From Salipiger bermudensis (GTDB lineage: Bacteria; Pseudomonadota; Alphaproteobacteria; Rhodobacterales; Rhodobacteraceae), in the NCBI RefSeq assembly GCF_020171625.1, contig NZ_JAIUZY010000003.1, positions 496,001 to 560,000 of the forward strand: 64,000 nt of DNA, written 5' to 3'. The translations under genes and the position numbers were made by a program. Shown here piece after piece: positions 38,190 to 48,000 of the stretch (within the stretch, counting starts at the first letter, position 1; every line of letters begins with the position of its first letter). The notes under the pieces were generated by a model, which was not told where the DNA came from, searched no databases, and saw only the letters and a program-made list of their open reading frames with translations.

Positions 38190-40072
38190 GTCGCGGCCTC
38201 GCCCTCGTCGCCCGCCGCCTTCAGTTCGGCGGCGGTGTGCTTGGACAGGCCGTGCTGGGTCTTCTCCCAGTAGAACGGGTTCGACACCAGCTGTTTCAGA
38301 GCCTTGTAGGAGGCGATGGTCATCAGCACCCAGTAGCCCACCACCGTCACGCCCCAGGGCGCGAGATAGGTCCAGCGCCTGCGGAACGGGGCCACCATGG
38401 TCAGGTAGATCAGCAGTGCGTTGCCCGCGAGCAGGTTGATCAACGACATGTAGAGGATGGCAGGCGGGAAATACGGCTCGATCACCTGCGCTCCGAAGAT
38501 CATCCACAGCACGAAGATGCCCCAGAAGATCGGGTTCAGTAGCCCCGACAGGAAGGTGCCGCCGATGAAAAACACGAAGCCGATCACCCCTGACAGCCCC
38601 ACCGTGCGCGCCAGATGCACGGGGCGGCGGGTGTGCACGAGGAAGGTCTGCATGTAGCCCTTGATCCAGCGCGAGCGCTGGCGGATCCAGTTCGGGATCG
38701 AGACGTTGGCCTCCTCGAAGGTGGTCGAGTCGATCACCCCCACCCGGTAGCCCTTCTGGGTGAGCCGGATGCCGAGATCGGCATCCTCGGTCACGTTATG
38801 CGGGTCCCACGCCTTGAGCTGGCGCAGCACGTCCATGCGGAAATGGTTCGAGGTGCCGCCCAGCGGGATCGGCACGCCGAGGCGCTGCAGGCCGGGCAGC
38901 ATCAGGTCGAACCACAGCGAGTAGTCGAGCGTGAACATCCGCGTCAGCCAGTTTTCCTGCGCGTTGTAGTAGTTCAGGCGGCACTGCACGCAGGCGGTGT
39001 TGGGAGCCGATTGCCGGAAGGTGGCGATCACCTTCTTGAGCTGGTCGGGCTCGGGCTTGTCCTCGGCGTCGAAGATCACGAGAAATTCGCCGCGCGCGTA
39101 TTGCAGCGCGTAGTTGCAGGCCTTGGGCTTGGTCTGAGGGTGCGAGGCCGGCACCAGCACGATCTCGAACACCCCCTCGAGGTCGAGCGAGCGCGCCGCC
39201 TCGATGGTGTCGTGGTCGCTCTCCTCCAGCACGATCTTGATGTCGAGCTTGGCCAGCGGGTAGTCGAGGTTGCGCAGCGCGTTGGTGAGGATCGGCAGCA
39301 CCTCGGGCTCGCGGAACATCGGCACGAGCACGGTGTAGACCGGCAACTCGTCGTCATGCAGAAGGGCCGCCTCGGCGGCGATGGACTGCGACATGCGCTC
39401 CTGCGCCTCGCTCCCGACCCAGACCAGCGTTGCCTTGAACAGGAAGTTGCCGAGGTAGAACACCGTCATCACGACGTTGAGCGCGATCAGCGTCGCCACC
39501 GGCGCGAGCGCCAGCCCCAACAGGAACAGGCTGATGCAGGCGTAAAGCACCACCACCTGCGCCGGCAGAATCACGTTCGACGCCGACATCACCGGATCGG
39601 TCTCGGCCAGCCCGTAGACCGCCTCGTGCGACTGCTCCTCGCGGAACGCGGCCTGCAGCGCCAGCGAGATGTCGAGCCGCGTGGCCACGGCGATGTCGAC
39701 CTCGTTGCCGAAGATCTCGATGATCCTGACCAGCGTGACAGGCCCGGGCCGCGCGGTCGCGACGGTCAGACGACCGTTCCCCTCGCGGATCGGAATCACC
39801 TGCGCCTCGGTCATCGCTGTGACGTCGTAGCGGCGCAGCAGCGCGGTGTCGGCCGGCGTCTCGGACAGGTCGAGCAGCGGCACGTCATAGTAATAGGCAA
39901 GCTCGCGATAGATCGTGGCGGCCTTCAGCCAGCGCTTGCCCAGCAGAACCTCGACGAGGCCCAGATTCCAGGCCTCGGCAAGGTCCTCGGCCTCGTCAAG
40001 CTGCGCGTCGGTCAGGACACCCCGATCGTAGAGCAGGTTGCCGATGGCCTCGCTTTCCGCGTCGAGCGCCAC
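38186..40072 (-). CDS. Family 2 glycosyltransferase with N-terminal MshEN-like domain
   Basis: The protein has 628 residues. Residues about 8-140 resemble the MshEN/GspE-N nucleotide-binding domain (IGNLLYDRGVLTDAQLDEA; ELAYYYDVPLLDLSETPAD). Two membrane helices (about 170-215) precede the catalytic domain: DAED at 335-338, TED at 428-430, and the processive-synthase QRSRW at 465-469. Four or more C-terminal helices follow. The QxxRW motif signals a processive inner-membrane synthase. Related NfrB-type enzymes carry the MshEN domain at the C-terminus and use it to respond to c-di-GMP; here it is N-terminal. Confidence 0.88.
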   Translation of the reverse strand: MALDAESEAIGNLLYDRGVLTDAQLDEAEDLAEAWNLGLVEVLLGKRWLKAATIYRELAYYYDVPLLDLSETPADTALLRRYDVTAMTEAQVIPIREGNGRLTVATARPGPVTLVRIIEIFGNEVDIAVATRLDISLALQAAFREEQSHEAVYGLAETDPVMSASNVILPAQVVVLYACISLFLLGLALAPVATLIALNVVMTVFYLGNFLFKATLVWVGSEAQERMSQSIAAEAALLHDDELPVYTVLVPMFREPEVLPILTNALRNLDYPLAKLDIKIVLEESDHDTIEAARSLDLEGVFEIVLVPASHPQTKPKACNYALQYARGEFLVIFDAEDKPEPDQLKKVIATFRQSAPNTACVQCRLNYYNAQENWLTRMFTLDYSLWFDLMLPGLQRLGVPIPLGGTSNHFRMDVLRQLKAWDPHNVTEDADLGIRLTQKGYRVGVIDSTTFEEANVSIPNWIRQRSRWIKGYMQTFLVHTRRPVHLARTVGLSGVIGFVFFIGGTFLSGLLNPIFWGIFVLWMIFGAQVIEPYFPPAILYMSLINLLAGNALLIYLTMVAPFRRRWTYLAPWGVTVVGYWVLMTIASYKALKQLVSNPFYWEKTQHGLSKHTAAELKAAGDEGEAAT

Positions 40073-40075
40073 CGA

Positions 40076-41998
40076 TCAGCCCTCGGAGCCGTCCCGGCGC
40101 TTCCGGTAGACGCCTTGAAGGAAGCGGATCAGCAGAAGTGTCAGCGCCAGCCACGCCGCGCCGACGATCCACGGGCGGTACTTCGCGAGAAGCTGCATCA
40201 CATCGAGCTGGTCGGGATAGCGCACCTGCAGCAGGTCGCTGCGGCTGCGTGCCACCGACAGGACCAGCCCGTCCCGGTCGAGGATCGCCAGTTGCCCGCG
40301 ATCGAGCTGCAGCGGGTTGGCGCGGGTCGGCTCCGGCGCGGGGCCATCACCCGGGCGGATCCAGATGCCGGCGCCCTGCGCGGTCTCGACGACCTGCACG
40401 AAGCTCAGCGTCTCGAGCCCGGCCCCCGCGAACATCACGCCGCCGTCGCCATCGAGGATCTCGACCGCGCCCTGATCGAAGAGCAGCGCCGGATCGCTGC
40501 CGGCAGGCGGATTGGCCCCGACATAGATGAACGGCCCTTCGGCCTGCGACAGCTGTGCCGCGCCGGTGACGGTCGCGTCATCCGGGATCAGCGCGCCCGC
40601 AAGCGGCAGCAGCAGCGGCCATGCGGCCTCGGCCACGCCCGGCTCCGCCACCACGGTGACGCCATCGCGGAAGGCCTGCCGCATCAGGAAGAAGTCGTCG
40701 CCCGCGGCAGGGGCGTCGCCCAGCACGAAACGGCTTTGCGGCAGGATCTCGGTCGGGAAGCCCTGCGGCGCGTAGCGACAGCCGCCGCCCTCGACCTGTC
40801 TCTGCACGAGGATGTCGACCTGATTGTCGCGCCCGACGAGCCCTTCAGGCACGGCAAAATCCAGCCACTCCGGCTCGGCACTGTCGAGCGGTCGCGACCC
40901 GATCATCGCGTCATTGACGAAGACGCTGACCGCGACGCCCTGCCCGGAGGCGGAGTTGGCCGCCGCGACCAGCAGCTCAAGCCGCGTGGGCAGCGTGCCG
41001 GAGGGCAGCGCATCGGCGGCGAAGTTCATGCTGAAGGTCGAACTGCCGACCACGTTCTGCCGCAGCCTGGGCGCGCCGAGTTCGGCGAAGGTGATCTGCG
41101 AGTCAGCATCGTCTGCGCCCCCGAGCGCGACCGGCGCGATGCCGTCGACCGCCGCCAGGGACTGCCACTCGCTTTCCAGCAGCGACAGGCCGAGCGCCGG
41201 ATCGCTGCCGCCGAACGCGAGCGCCGGGCGCCCGTCCACCGCCGTGACCTCGACGCGGCCGCCACGGGTGCCGTCGCGCCCCGCGACCAGGGCACCGCTG
41301 GCCCATTCCCGCCCGCCGGCGTCGCTGCCGCCGACCCGCACCGCGCCGAACTCGGCGTCATAGGCCGCACCGGCCATCATCGCGAAGGGCAGCATCTCCG
41401 CCCCCTCCCCGTCCAGCACCAGCCGCTTGTTGCGCGGCATCAGCCGCGCCACGTCGAGCGGGCTGTCGAGCGCGCCGCCACGCACATAGAGCTCCAGCGC
41501 CGAGCTGGGACGGATGTAGACGAAATCGCCCGAGGCCCGCTCGTCGATGCAGAGCTGCTCGGAATGCGCGCCGGAATAGCTGAGCGTGACCTTGAGAAAC
41601 CCGCCCGTGATCGCGCCCTCGGGCACCGGCACCTCGACGGTCATGCGACCGGAGCTGCCCTCGAGCGACGCCACCTTCACCACGCGATCGGCCAGCGAGA
41701 CCGACAGGAAGCGCTCGGTCTCCAGGCTCTCGCCATGCTCGAGCTCGATGCGCAGCATCGCGCCCTCGATGGCCTCGGCACGCGCCGCCGGCAGAAAGAA
41801 CGTGGCGTCGCCGGACAGCTGGCGGAATTCGATGCCGGCATTGAAGCCGATCTCGTCGAAGCGCACCGTGCGGCGCAGCGTCTCGGTGGCACGGCCCTGC
41901 GCGGCGGGCGCCTCTCCGGCGCCTTGCGCGAGCGCAGGCAGGGCGCAGCCGATCTGTGCGGCGAGCAGCGCCGATAGCAGGCAGTAAGAGCGCTTCAA
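40076..41998 (-). CDS. BcsB-like periplasmic polysaccharide protein
   Basis: The protein has 640 residues: signal peptide (about 1-24), long periplasmic region of carbohydrate-binding-like beta domains, and a single C-terminal transmembrane helix (WIVGAAWLALTLLLIRFL) with a basic tail. That is the topology of BcsB, the cellulose-synthase partner. SGAHSEQLCIDERASGDFVYI is a BcsB-like segment. It overlaps the Hpt gene by 4 bp and ends 3 bp before the glycosyltransferase, supporting a synthase complex. Confidence 0.8.
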   Translation of the reverse strand: MKRSYCLLSALLAAQIGCALPALAQGAGEAPAAQGRATETLRRTVRFDEIGFNAGIEFRQLSGDATFFLPAARAEAIEGAMLRIELEHGESLETERFLSVSLADRVVKVASLEGSSGRMTVEVPVPEGAITGGFLKVTLSYSGAHSEQLCIDERASGDFVYIRPSSALELYVRGGALDSPLDVARLMPRNKRLVLDGEGAEMLPFAMMAGAAYDAEFGAVRVGGSDAGGREWASGALVAGRDGTRGGRVEVTAVDGRPALAFGGSDPALGLSLLESEWQSLAAVDGIAPVALGGADDADSQITFAELGAPRLRQNVVGSSTFSMNFAADALPSGTLPTRLELLVAAANSASGQGVAVSVFVNDAMIGSRPLDSAEPEWLDFAVPEGLVGRDNQVDILVQRQVEGGGCRYAPQGFPTEILPQSRFVLGDAPAAGDDFFLMRQAFRDGVTVVAEPGVAEAAWPLLLPLAGALIPDDATVTGAAQLSQAEGPFIYVGANPPAGSDPALLFDQGAVEILDGDGGVMFAGAGLETLSFVQVVETAQGAGIWIRPGDGPAPEPTRANPLQLDRGQLAILDRDGLVLSVARSRSDLLQVRYPDQLDVMQLLAKYRPWIVGAAWLALTLLLIRFLQGVYRKRRDGSEG

Positions 41999-42318
41999 AG
42001 CGCGGCCTCCCGCGCCCGCATGATGCCCGCGAGCGCCACGATCAGGGCATTGCGCTCGGGCTCCGTGAGGGTGCGGTTCTCGGCCTCGGCGGTCTCGATC
42101 ATCCTGAGCGCCTCCTTGAGGAGGCCGTGCAGCTCGGTAAACCCAAGCATTCCTGCGTTGCCAGCAGCCTCGTGCAGGATGCGGTGGAGATCGTGGATCT
42201 CGGCGAGATCGACCGTCTCGCGCCCGAGCGTTTCCTTGACCGGGCGCAGCATCTCGGGGAGCCCATCGATGAACCTGCCCTGCAGCAGCTTCAACGTTGC
42301 CGAATATGCATCACTCAC
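41995..42318 (-). CDS. Hpt-domain phosphotransfer protein
   Basis: The protein has 107 residues, all helical. The phosphotransfer motif LHEAAGNAGMLGF gives phosphoacceptor H49 with the conserved G53, A55 and G59. It is the first gene of the polysaccharide operon and could pass phosphate between the two receivers encoded downstream. Confidence 0.88.
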   Translation of the reverse strand: MSDAYSATLKLLQGRFIDGLPEMLRPVKETLGRETVDLAEIHDLHRILHEAAGNAGMLGFTELHGLLKEALRMIETAEAENRTLTEPERNALIVALAGIMRAREAAL

Positions 42319-42606
42319 GTTTGATCACTCCTCAACACGGGCAAAAAACCTTTTCGATCAAGGGTTAGACCACCCCTGCGGCGGTTTCCACAATCTTATT
42401 TCCGCCACAATCGCGGCTGACCTGTCGGTATGCCGGGCGCGACAGGCGGGGTGTCGGAAACGGGCACCGGGTACGCAACACAGCACGGAATCCTAACCGC
42501 AGAGCCCGCGACTGGTGAAGAGACAATCCACGCCCGAGGAATCTTCCGCATGCGGCCATAACCGCTTGACGCCCCCGCTGCGGGGTCCTAGAGAGTGCAT
42601 CACTCT

Positions 42607-42680
42607 GGCGAGTTGGCGGAGTGGTGACGCAGCGGATTGCAAATCCGTGTACACCGGTTCGATTCCGGTACTCGCCTCCA
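42607..42680 (+). tRNA. tRNA-Cys (GCA)
   Basis: A 74-nt cloverleaf with 7-bp acceptor stem (GGCGAGT / ACTCGCC), seven-base anticodon loop TTGCAAA with GCA at 42639-42641, TTCGATT T-loop and encoded CCA. Its last 48 bases form the left attachment repeat of the mobile element. Confidence 0.97.
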
Positions 42681-42684
42681 TTTA
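42633..42684 (+). repeat. Left attachment repeat (attL) of tRNA-Cys element
   Basis: A 52-bp exact match to 57941-57992, from the anticodon arm through the CCA and four bases beyond. Similarity continues imperfectly for 13 bases (CAAGCACTT shared). Confidence 0.95.
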
Positions 42685-42719
42685 ACTTCAAGCACTTAAC
42701 ACCTTCCAAGTTCTGCCCG

Positions 42720-43811
42720 TCATTGGGCGTTTACAATAGCGTTTACAGTTTTGCTCTCGCGACGCCGCTTTTCTCGCCCAAGAAGCTCCAAAACCTCGGC
42801 GCTTTCTGAGGGTGAAACAGCGGCATAGTGTTCGATTACCGATGCCGCGTAGCGCAGTGACCACCCCATATGGTTGGCAATCTGATTGAGCGCCAAACCT
42901 GCGCGGAGTAGCCGTGTGGCGGCAGTCCCACGTGTGTCTTGCAAGCGAAGCGATGGATCGCTCAGTTTGTCCTTGATGCGCTCACGATATCGAGCAATCG
43001 CGCGGCTGGCTGACACAGCATTCAAAGGGCTGCCGCGGTCGTTCACGAGTAGTATGGACTGGTCAGAAGGCGTCGCGTCAATCAGCGTGCGTAGCTCCGG
43101 CGTCACCGGGATGTGCGCGATTCGGCCACGTTTTTGGGTCCGCACCCTGAAGCGTTCCATGCCATCGAACTTCTCCAGATTGTCACGCGTGAGTCGCACC
43201 AAGTCAGATGGTCGCAGGCCGGTTTCGCAAGCCAGCGTCAAGACGCGTCCAGCCCAATCGGGAGCAACCTCCAAGAAGTTATGGCGATCAGCATCGGTCC
43301 AAACAATTTCGGACCGATCGACGCTGTAGATACGGTGCAGTCGGTCACAGTAGTGAGCTGAGATTTTGCCTTCATTCCGCGCCCAGTTCAATATTCTCAC
43401 GGCGACAGTGCCCGCGTAATCATGCTGCTTCGGGGAATCTTTCCATTTCGCACGCCATTCGTTCAGCTCTCCCCGCGATCTTGGATTTTCCCACAGTTTG
43501 GCGGGGTCTTCTTCGAACTCATCGGCGAAACGCAAGGCCCACTTTCGATAGTCTTGTCTCGTGCGCACCCCTTTGGGCATGGCAGTGCTATCCAAGAAGT
43601 CATCAACCATGTGAGACGTCATGTATTCGGAAGGCTGGTGCTTATTCATCACCTCGGCATAGGCCAGCGAGAAGCCTGGATCGCGTGGCTCGCGTTCTCT
43701 TGACGCCCAGAATTTAGGGCCGCCCCGCCAGGCATAGAAGTGGTGCAAGACGCCTTCCTTCGTGCCCCGGCGCACGCGGTGGACACCTTTAGGAAGATTA
43801 CTCCGAGGCAC
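42720..43811 (-). CDS. int: Tyrosine-type site-specific integrase
   Basis: The protein has 363 residues: basic N-terminus, SAM-like core-binding domain (about 75-165), catalytic domain (about 170-340). First catalytic Arg is in ETGLRPSDL; the second box reads LQDTRGTAATRLL, with Q in place of the usual His of HxxR; W occurs in NHMGWS; nucleophile Tyr in VIEHYAA. It lies 40 bp inside the tRNA-Cys attachment repeat and would drive integration and excision. Confidence 0.94.
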   Translation of the reverse strand: MPRSNLPKGVHRVRRGTKEGVLHHFYAWRGGPKFWASREREPRDPGFSLAYAEVMNKHQPSEYMTSHMVDDFLDSTAMPKGVRTRQDYRKWALRFADEFEEDPAKLWENPRSRGELNEWRAKWKDSPKQHDYAGTVAVRILNWARNEGKISAHYCDRLHRIYSVDRSEIVWTDADRHNFLEVAPDWAGRVLTLACETGLRPSDLVRLTRDNLEKFDGMERFRVRTQKRGRIAHIPVTPELRTLIDATPSDQSILLVNDRGSPLNAVSASRAIARYRERIKDKLSDPSLRLQDTRGTAATRLLRAGLALNQIANHMGWSLRYAASVIEHYAAVSPSESAEVLELLGREKRRRESKTVNAIVNAQ

Positions 43812-44067
43812 GGCGCGCTCTCCTTCTTGCTACAAGGTCATGTTCCTGACTGATGCTGCTTGTGACGGATGTTAGCCCCTGCGCCGCATCAAGCTTGAAC
43901 CGAACAAGCTTGGCGTCGAAGTAGTTGGGATTTCGACGGATTGGCCGGACATCCAGACGACGGCAGAATGTGCGAAAAGCGTCATTTGGAGAAGAAAAGC
44001 CAAACATCTGCGCCAACTCGCTGGCGCTGACTAAGGCTATTTCTGCTGCAATCGCCTCCTTACTCAT
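43798..44067 (-). CDS. Small putative DNA-binding protein
   Basis: The protein is 89 residues from MSKEAIAAE at 44067, overlapping both the integrase start (14 bp) and the upstream gene stop. ALVSASELAQMFGFSSPNDAFRTFCRRL resembles a helix-turn-helix. It may be a recombination directionality factor or a regulator of int. No family assigned. Confidence 0.6.
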   Translation of the reverse strand: MSKEAIAAEIALVSASELAQMFGFSSPNDAFRTFCRRLDVRPIRRNPNYFDAKLVRFKLDAAQGLTSVTSSISQEHDLVARRRARRASE

Positions 44068-44269
44068 GTCCTTGCTCCTCACAGCGATCATCTGGCGTTA
44101 CCATGTTCCGTTCGATGAACTCGGTGATTGCATCATCCGGCAGATAGAACGCCCCACCGATTTTGATGTGCTTCAGTTGGCGTGCGGCCATCAGATTTCT
44201 GATCCGACGTTCCGGCCACCCGCTCTTTTCTGCGAGTTCGCGCGGTGAAAGTAATGAGCAACTCGACAC
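44060..44269 (-). CDS. Excisionase/MerR-type helix-turn-helix protein
   Basis: SPRELAEKSGWPERRIRNLMAARQLKHIKIGGAFYLPDDAI is an HTH_17/excisionase-type domain. I prefer the GTG at 44269 (69 residues) because the longer frame to 44359 would run through the divergent XRE promoter and its palindrome. It is probably the recombination directionality factor. Confidence 0.65.
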   Translation of the reverse strand: MSSCSLLSPRELAEKSGWPERRIRNLMAARQLKHIKIGGAFYLPDDAITEFIERNMVTPDDRCEEQGHE

Positions 44270-44323
44270 AGCTCTTCCCTCTCGTGCAAAATTTCGCGAT
44301 GCTAGGCTAAGAGCAACGCAACG

Positions 44324-44339
44324 GTGTAACTTTTTACAC
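44324..44339. promoter_or_regulatory. XRE-type operator palindrome
   Basis: GTGTAACTTTTTACAC: perfect 6-bp arms with a 4-bp spacer, 11 bp upstream of the XRE start and 55 bp from the divergent excisionase-like start. It is the likely binding site of the XRE regulator. Confidence 0.6.
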
Positions 44340-44350
44340 GATAGGGAAAA

Positions 44351-44776
44351 ATGAAGCATACGTCAACGGGACTGGAGTTCATTGGCGCACGAATGCGCTC
44401 AGCGAGAGAAGCTTCCGGCTACTCCCAAGTGAAGTGCGCCGCGCTCCTCGATGTGTCGGAGCGGTCTTACAAAAGCTATGAGCTAGGCAAACGTGAACCG
44501 TCACTGAGGACAGCCGTTGACTTTTCTGAGCGCCTGCAGGTTGATTTGAGCTGGCTAATTCTTGGCGAGGAAACGGTTCCGACAAACAACCTTATCGACC
44601 TGTCGGAAGAAATAGCCGCAGCGCTTTTTGAGCAAGTTTCGGCGGGAGCCTTTACGCCAAAAAAGTTTGGCCGCATTGCTCGTTATGTGCTCGAGCAGAC
44701 CATTGCAAAGGGAACAGACCCGCAAACGGAAGTGAAGGAAGTGCTCTCAATCTTTCAAGATGAGGCGGAGGAATAA
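44351..44776 (+). CDS. XRE family transcriptional regulator
   Basis: The protein has 141 residues. Lambda-repressor-like HTH about residues 9-65 (RMRSAREASGYSQVKCAALLDVSERSYKSYELGKREP, in parts). The C-terminal 70 residues are helical without a protease motif. It is the control gene of the element's integration module. Confidence 0.87.
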   Translation: MKHTSTGLEFIGARMRSAREASGYSQVKCAALLDVSERSYKSYELGKREPSLRTAVDFSERLQVDLSWLILGEETVPTNNLIDLSEEIAAALFEQVSAGAFTPKKFGRIARYVLEQTIAKGTDPQTEVKEVLSIFQDEAEE

Positions 44777-44781
44777 CGAAC

Positions 44782-45012
44782 TTGGAATACGCACAGCAGG
44801 TAAATCGATTGGCGGGCCGTCTTCGCATCATGGGGATCGGGTTCGGATCTTTAGGCGCGATTATTGCCATCTTGAGTTCTAGTATTACTCCACCCTTTGG
44901 GCTGGTGCTATCGGCGGCGCTACTTGCCTCGGGCGTCACGGCAGCCTTTGTCGGAGATTATCTGCTCCGGTTAACCCGCAAGAATACAGATATCGACCAG
45001 CAGACATTCTAA
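44782..45012 (+). CDS. Small two-TM protein
   Basis: The protein has 76 residues from a TTG start, with two hydrophobic segments (about 17-36 and 41-62), immediately after the XRE gene. No homology recognised. Confidence 0.55.
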   Translation: MEYAQQVNRLAGRLRIMGIGFGSLGAIIAILSSSITPPFGLVLSAALLASGVTAAFVGDYLLRLTRKNTDIDQQTF

Positions 45013-45071
45013 TAGCCAGATGCCCCCTTCGGGCGCGCACATACCTTTTCATATCTAGTGAGACCGCCTCT

Positions 45072-48000
45072 ATGTCCGACACGCTCCGCAGCCTTATTCT
45101 CTCTCTTTTGCCCGAAGACGGCTCATCCATCGGAAATGGAGCCATGATGGCTCGGTTGCGCGACCATATCCCGACCCTTTCCGATGAGAGTTATACCGAA
45201 ACACGGGACGCGCTGATTGATGAAGGCATCCTTGGTCGGGGCAAGGGGCGTGGCGGTTCTGTCTATCGGGCGGATGTGGCTGATCTGGAGTTGACCGCGC
45301 CCGTGGCGAAGGAACCTAAAGCCACCAGCACCAGCACCAGCAGCACTCGCAAGAAGGCCAGCCGCAAATCGGATGAGCCGACCGAGGTGCTTTCGTACCG
45401 CCATGGCGAGACGCGGGTGAACAACCCCGAGGTGGGGATGGTGCACGCCGACACCGACCCGGATGGGGTGAGATCGACCTGGGCCCATGACCCGCACTTG
45501 GACCCGGTGCTGAACTTTGACAGCGCGCGGGGGGCGATTGAAACGCTGATTGACGACGCACTGGCCAGTGACGATCCGGAGCGGATGAAGGACGCGCTTC
45601 AAGAACTCAAACGCTTGCAGGCCCCTTACCTGAACTGGACGGGCAAGGCGGAGAAGACGAGCTTTGAGGTCGATACCGTCTCGCTCCACGTCCATGAACG
45701 GGTGGACCCGGCGACGATCCTCGCCAATGCGGCCAAGCGGCTGAAGGGCAAAGACGCAAGCGCGCAATGGCGGCAGGCGGACCTGTTCGCGGCCCCGTTC
45801 GAGAACCTGCCGCTGCGCCAGGCGCTGGATTTCTACCACCACGAAAAGGGTTGGTCGAACCGGCTGGTGGCGGGAGACAGCCTGCTGGTGATGAACTCGC
45901 TGCTGACCAAGGAGAGCATGGGCGGCAAGGTGCAGATGGTCTATATTGACCCGCCCTATGGCATCAAATACGGGTCGAATTTTCAGCCATTTACCAACAA
46001 GCGAGATGTGAAGGACCGGTCAGACGCCGATCTGACGCAAGAGCCCGAGATGATTAAGGCGTTCCGGGACACCTGGGAGTTGGGCATCCATTCCTACCTC
46101 ACCTATCTGCGCGACCGGCTGATGCTGGCGCGGGAACTGCTGACCGAGAGCGGGTCAGTGTTCGTGCAGATTTCGGATGACAATGTGCATCACGTTCGTG
46201 AAATGCTGGACGAAATCTTTGGCTCTGAGAATTTCTGCTCGGAGATCATAGCCCAAAAGACAACGGGCGCGGGAAGCCCTGCGATCGGAACGAAGGTCCT
46301 TGCAACTGTTTCTGACTACGTTCTCTGGTTCGCCAAAGACCGCGAAAAGCTGAAGTATCGTCAACTCTATTCATTCAAAACTCTCGGCTCGGAGGGAACC
46401 ACGCAATACAAATTTGCTCGAAAGGGCCCGTCTGGCCCGGAAGAACGCATGGCGAAGGATATTGAGTACTCCGAGGCCGAAGACTGGAGGGTGTTTGCTC
46501 CGGACAATCTGACGAGCCAATCAGCGGGCGAAACAACTCTCTTCGAATTCGACGCTTTCGGGAAAACCTTCAAGCCCGGCAAAGGCGGCTGGAAATCCAA
46601 CACCACTGGCATCTGCCGCGTTAAGAAGGCGGATCGAATTATCCCGATTGGCAATACGCCAATGTATCGTCGGTATTTGGAGGATTTCCCCGTTAGTCCG
46701 GTTAACACTCTTTGGCGTGATGTTCTGATAACTGGCTTTGCTGAGCCAAAAACATACGTTGTACAGACCTCCCAGCGGATCATCGAACGCTGCCTCCTGA
46801 TGACCACCGATCCCGGCGATCTGGTGCTCGACCCCACCTGCGGCTCCGGCACCACTGCCTTTGTCGCCGAGAAATGGGGGCGGCGATGGATCACCTGCGA
46901 CACCTCCCGCGTGGCGATCACACTGGCCAAGCAGCGGCTGATGACGGCCAGTTTCGACTATTACGCCCTGCGCTATCCCCATGAAGGGCTGAAGGGCGGG
47001 TTCGATTATGAAACCGTGCCGCATATCACGCTGAAGAGCATCGCCAACAACCCCGACATCGACACGATCTATGACGAGGATCACCCAAAGATCGCGGCGG
47101 CGCTGGCCGATCTGAACGCCGCGCTCACATCCGCGCCCCCGCTGCCGGTCAAGCCCAGCCAAGGTTATCGCAAGGGCAAACAGGTCTCCTTCCGCGATGG
47201 CGACGTGCTGGAGGAATGGGAGGTGCCATTTGACTGGCCCCTCGACAAAGATCGCAAGCCGCTCTGGCCCGCAGCGGCGAAGTCTCCGTTTGAAGACTTC
47301 CACAAGGCCCGTCAGGCCATGCAGCGCCGTATGGATCAGTCCATCTCCGATCACGCCGAACAAGAAACGCTCTACGACAAGCCCGGTATCGACAAGAATA
47401 AGCTGCGTATCACCGGCCCCTTCAGTGTCGAGGCAGTGCCTGCCCCCACTGTGCTCTCCCTCGATGAAAGTCTGCCAGCGGAAGAGGCTGATAGCACCGT
47501 CGCCCGCTCTGGCGAAACTTCGCGACAATCGCTCTGGCGCGATGAGCTGCTGAAAACCGGCGTGCGCGGTAAGGGCGGCAACATGATGCGCTTTGCGGAG
47601 TTCGAGGTGATCCCGGGCACGAAGTTCCTGCATGCCAGCGGATCAGTCGCTGATACGGGCGAACGGGTCGTGGTCAGTTTCGGCCCCGAACACGCAGCCC
47701 TTGAGCAGCGCCAAGTCGAAGAAGCGATGAACGAAGCCTACACGCTGATGCCCAAGCCCAAGTTCCTGCTGTTCTGCGCCTTCACCTTTGATCCGGAGGC
47801 GGCGAAGGATGTCGACGAGATGAACGTGCCCGGCATGACTTTCCTCAAGGTGCAAATGAACACCGACCTTCTTACCGAAGATCTTAAAAAGAAGCGTGCC
47901 AGCAATGAAAGTTTCTGGCTTATGGGTCAGCCCGAGGTTGAGGTACGCAAGCGCGATGATGGGCTGTGGCAGGTCGAGGTGCATGGTTTCGATTACTTCA

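Noticed and set aside
38615-41977. 1120-codon open frame opposite the polysaccharide operon
   Set aside because: It is antisense to three well-supported genes with recognisable domains and has Arg/His/Gln-rich low-complexity translation; a high-GC shadow.
42365-42709. ORF across tRNA-Cys (minus strand)
   Set aside because: It is the well-known artefact of translating a tRNA gene; the cloverleaf is intact.
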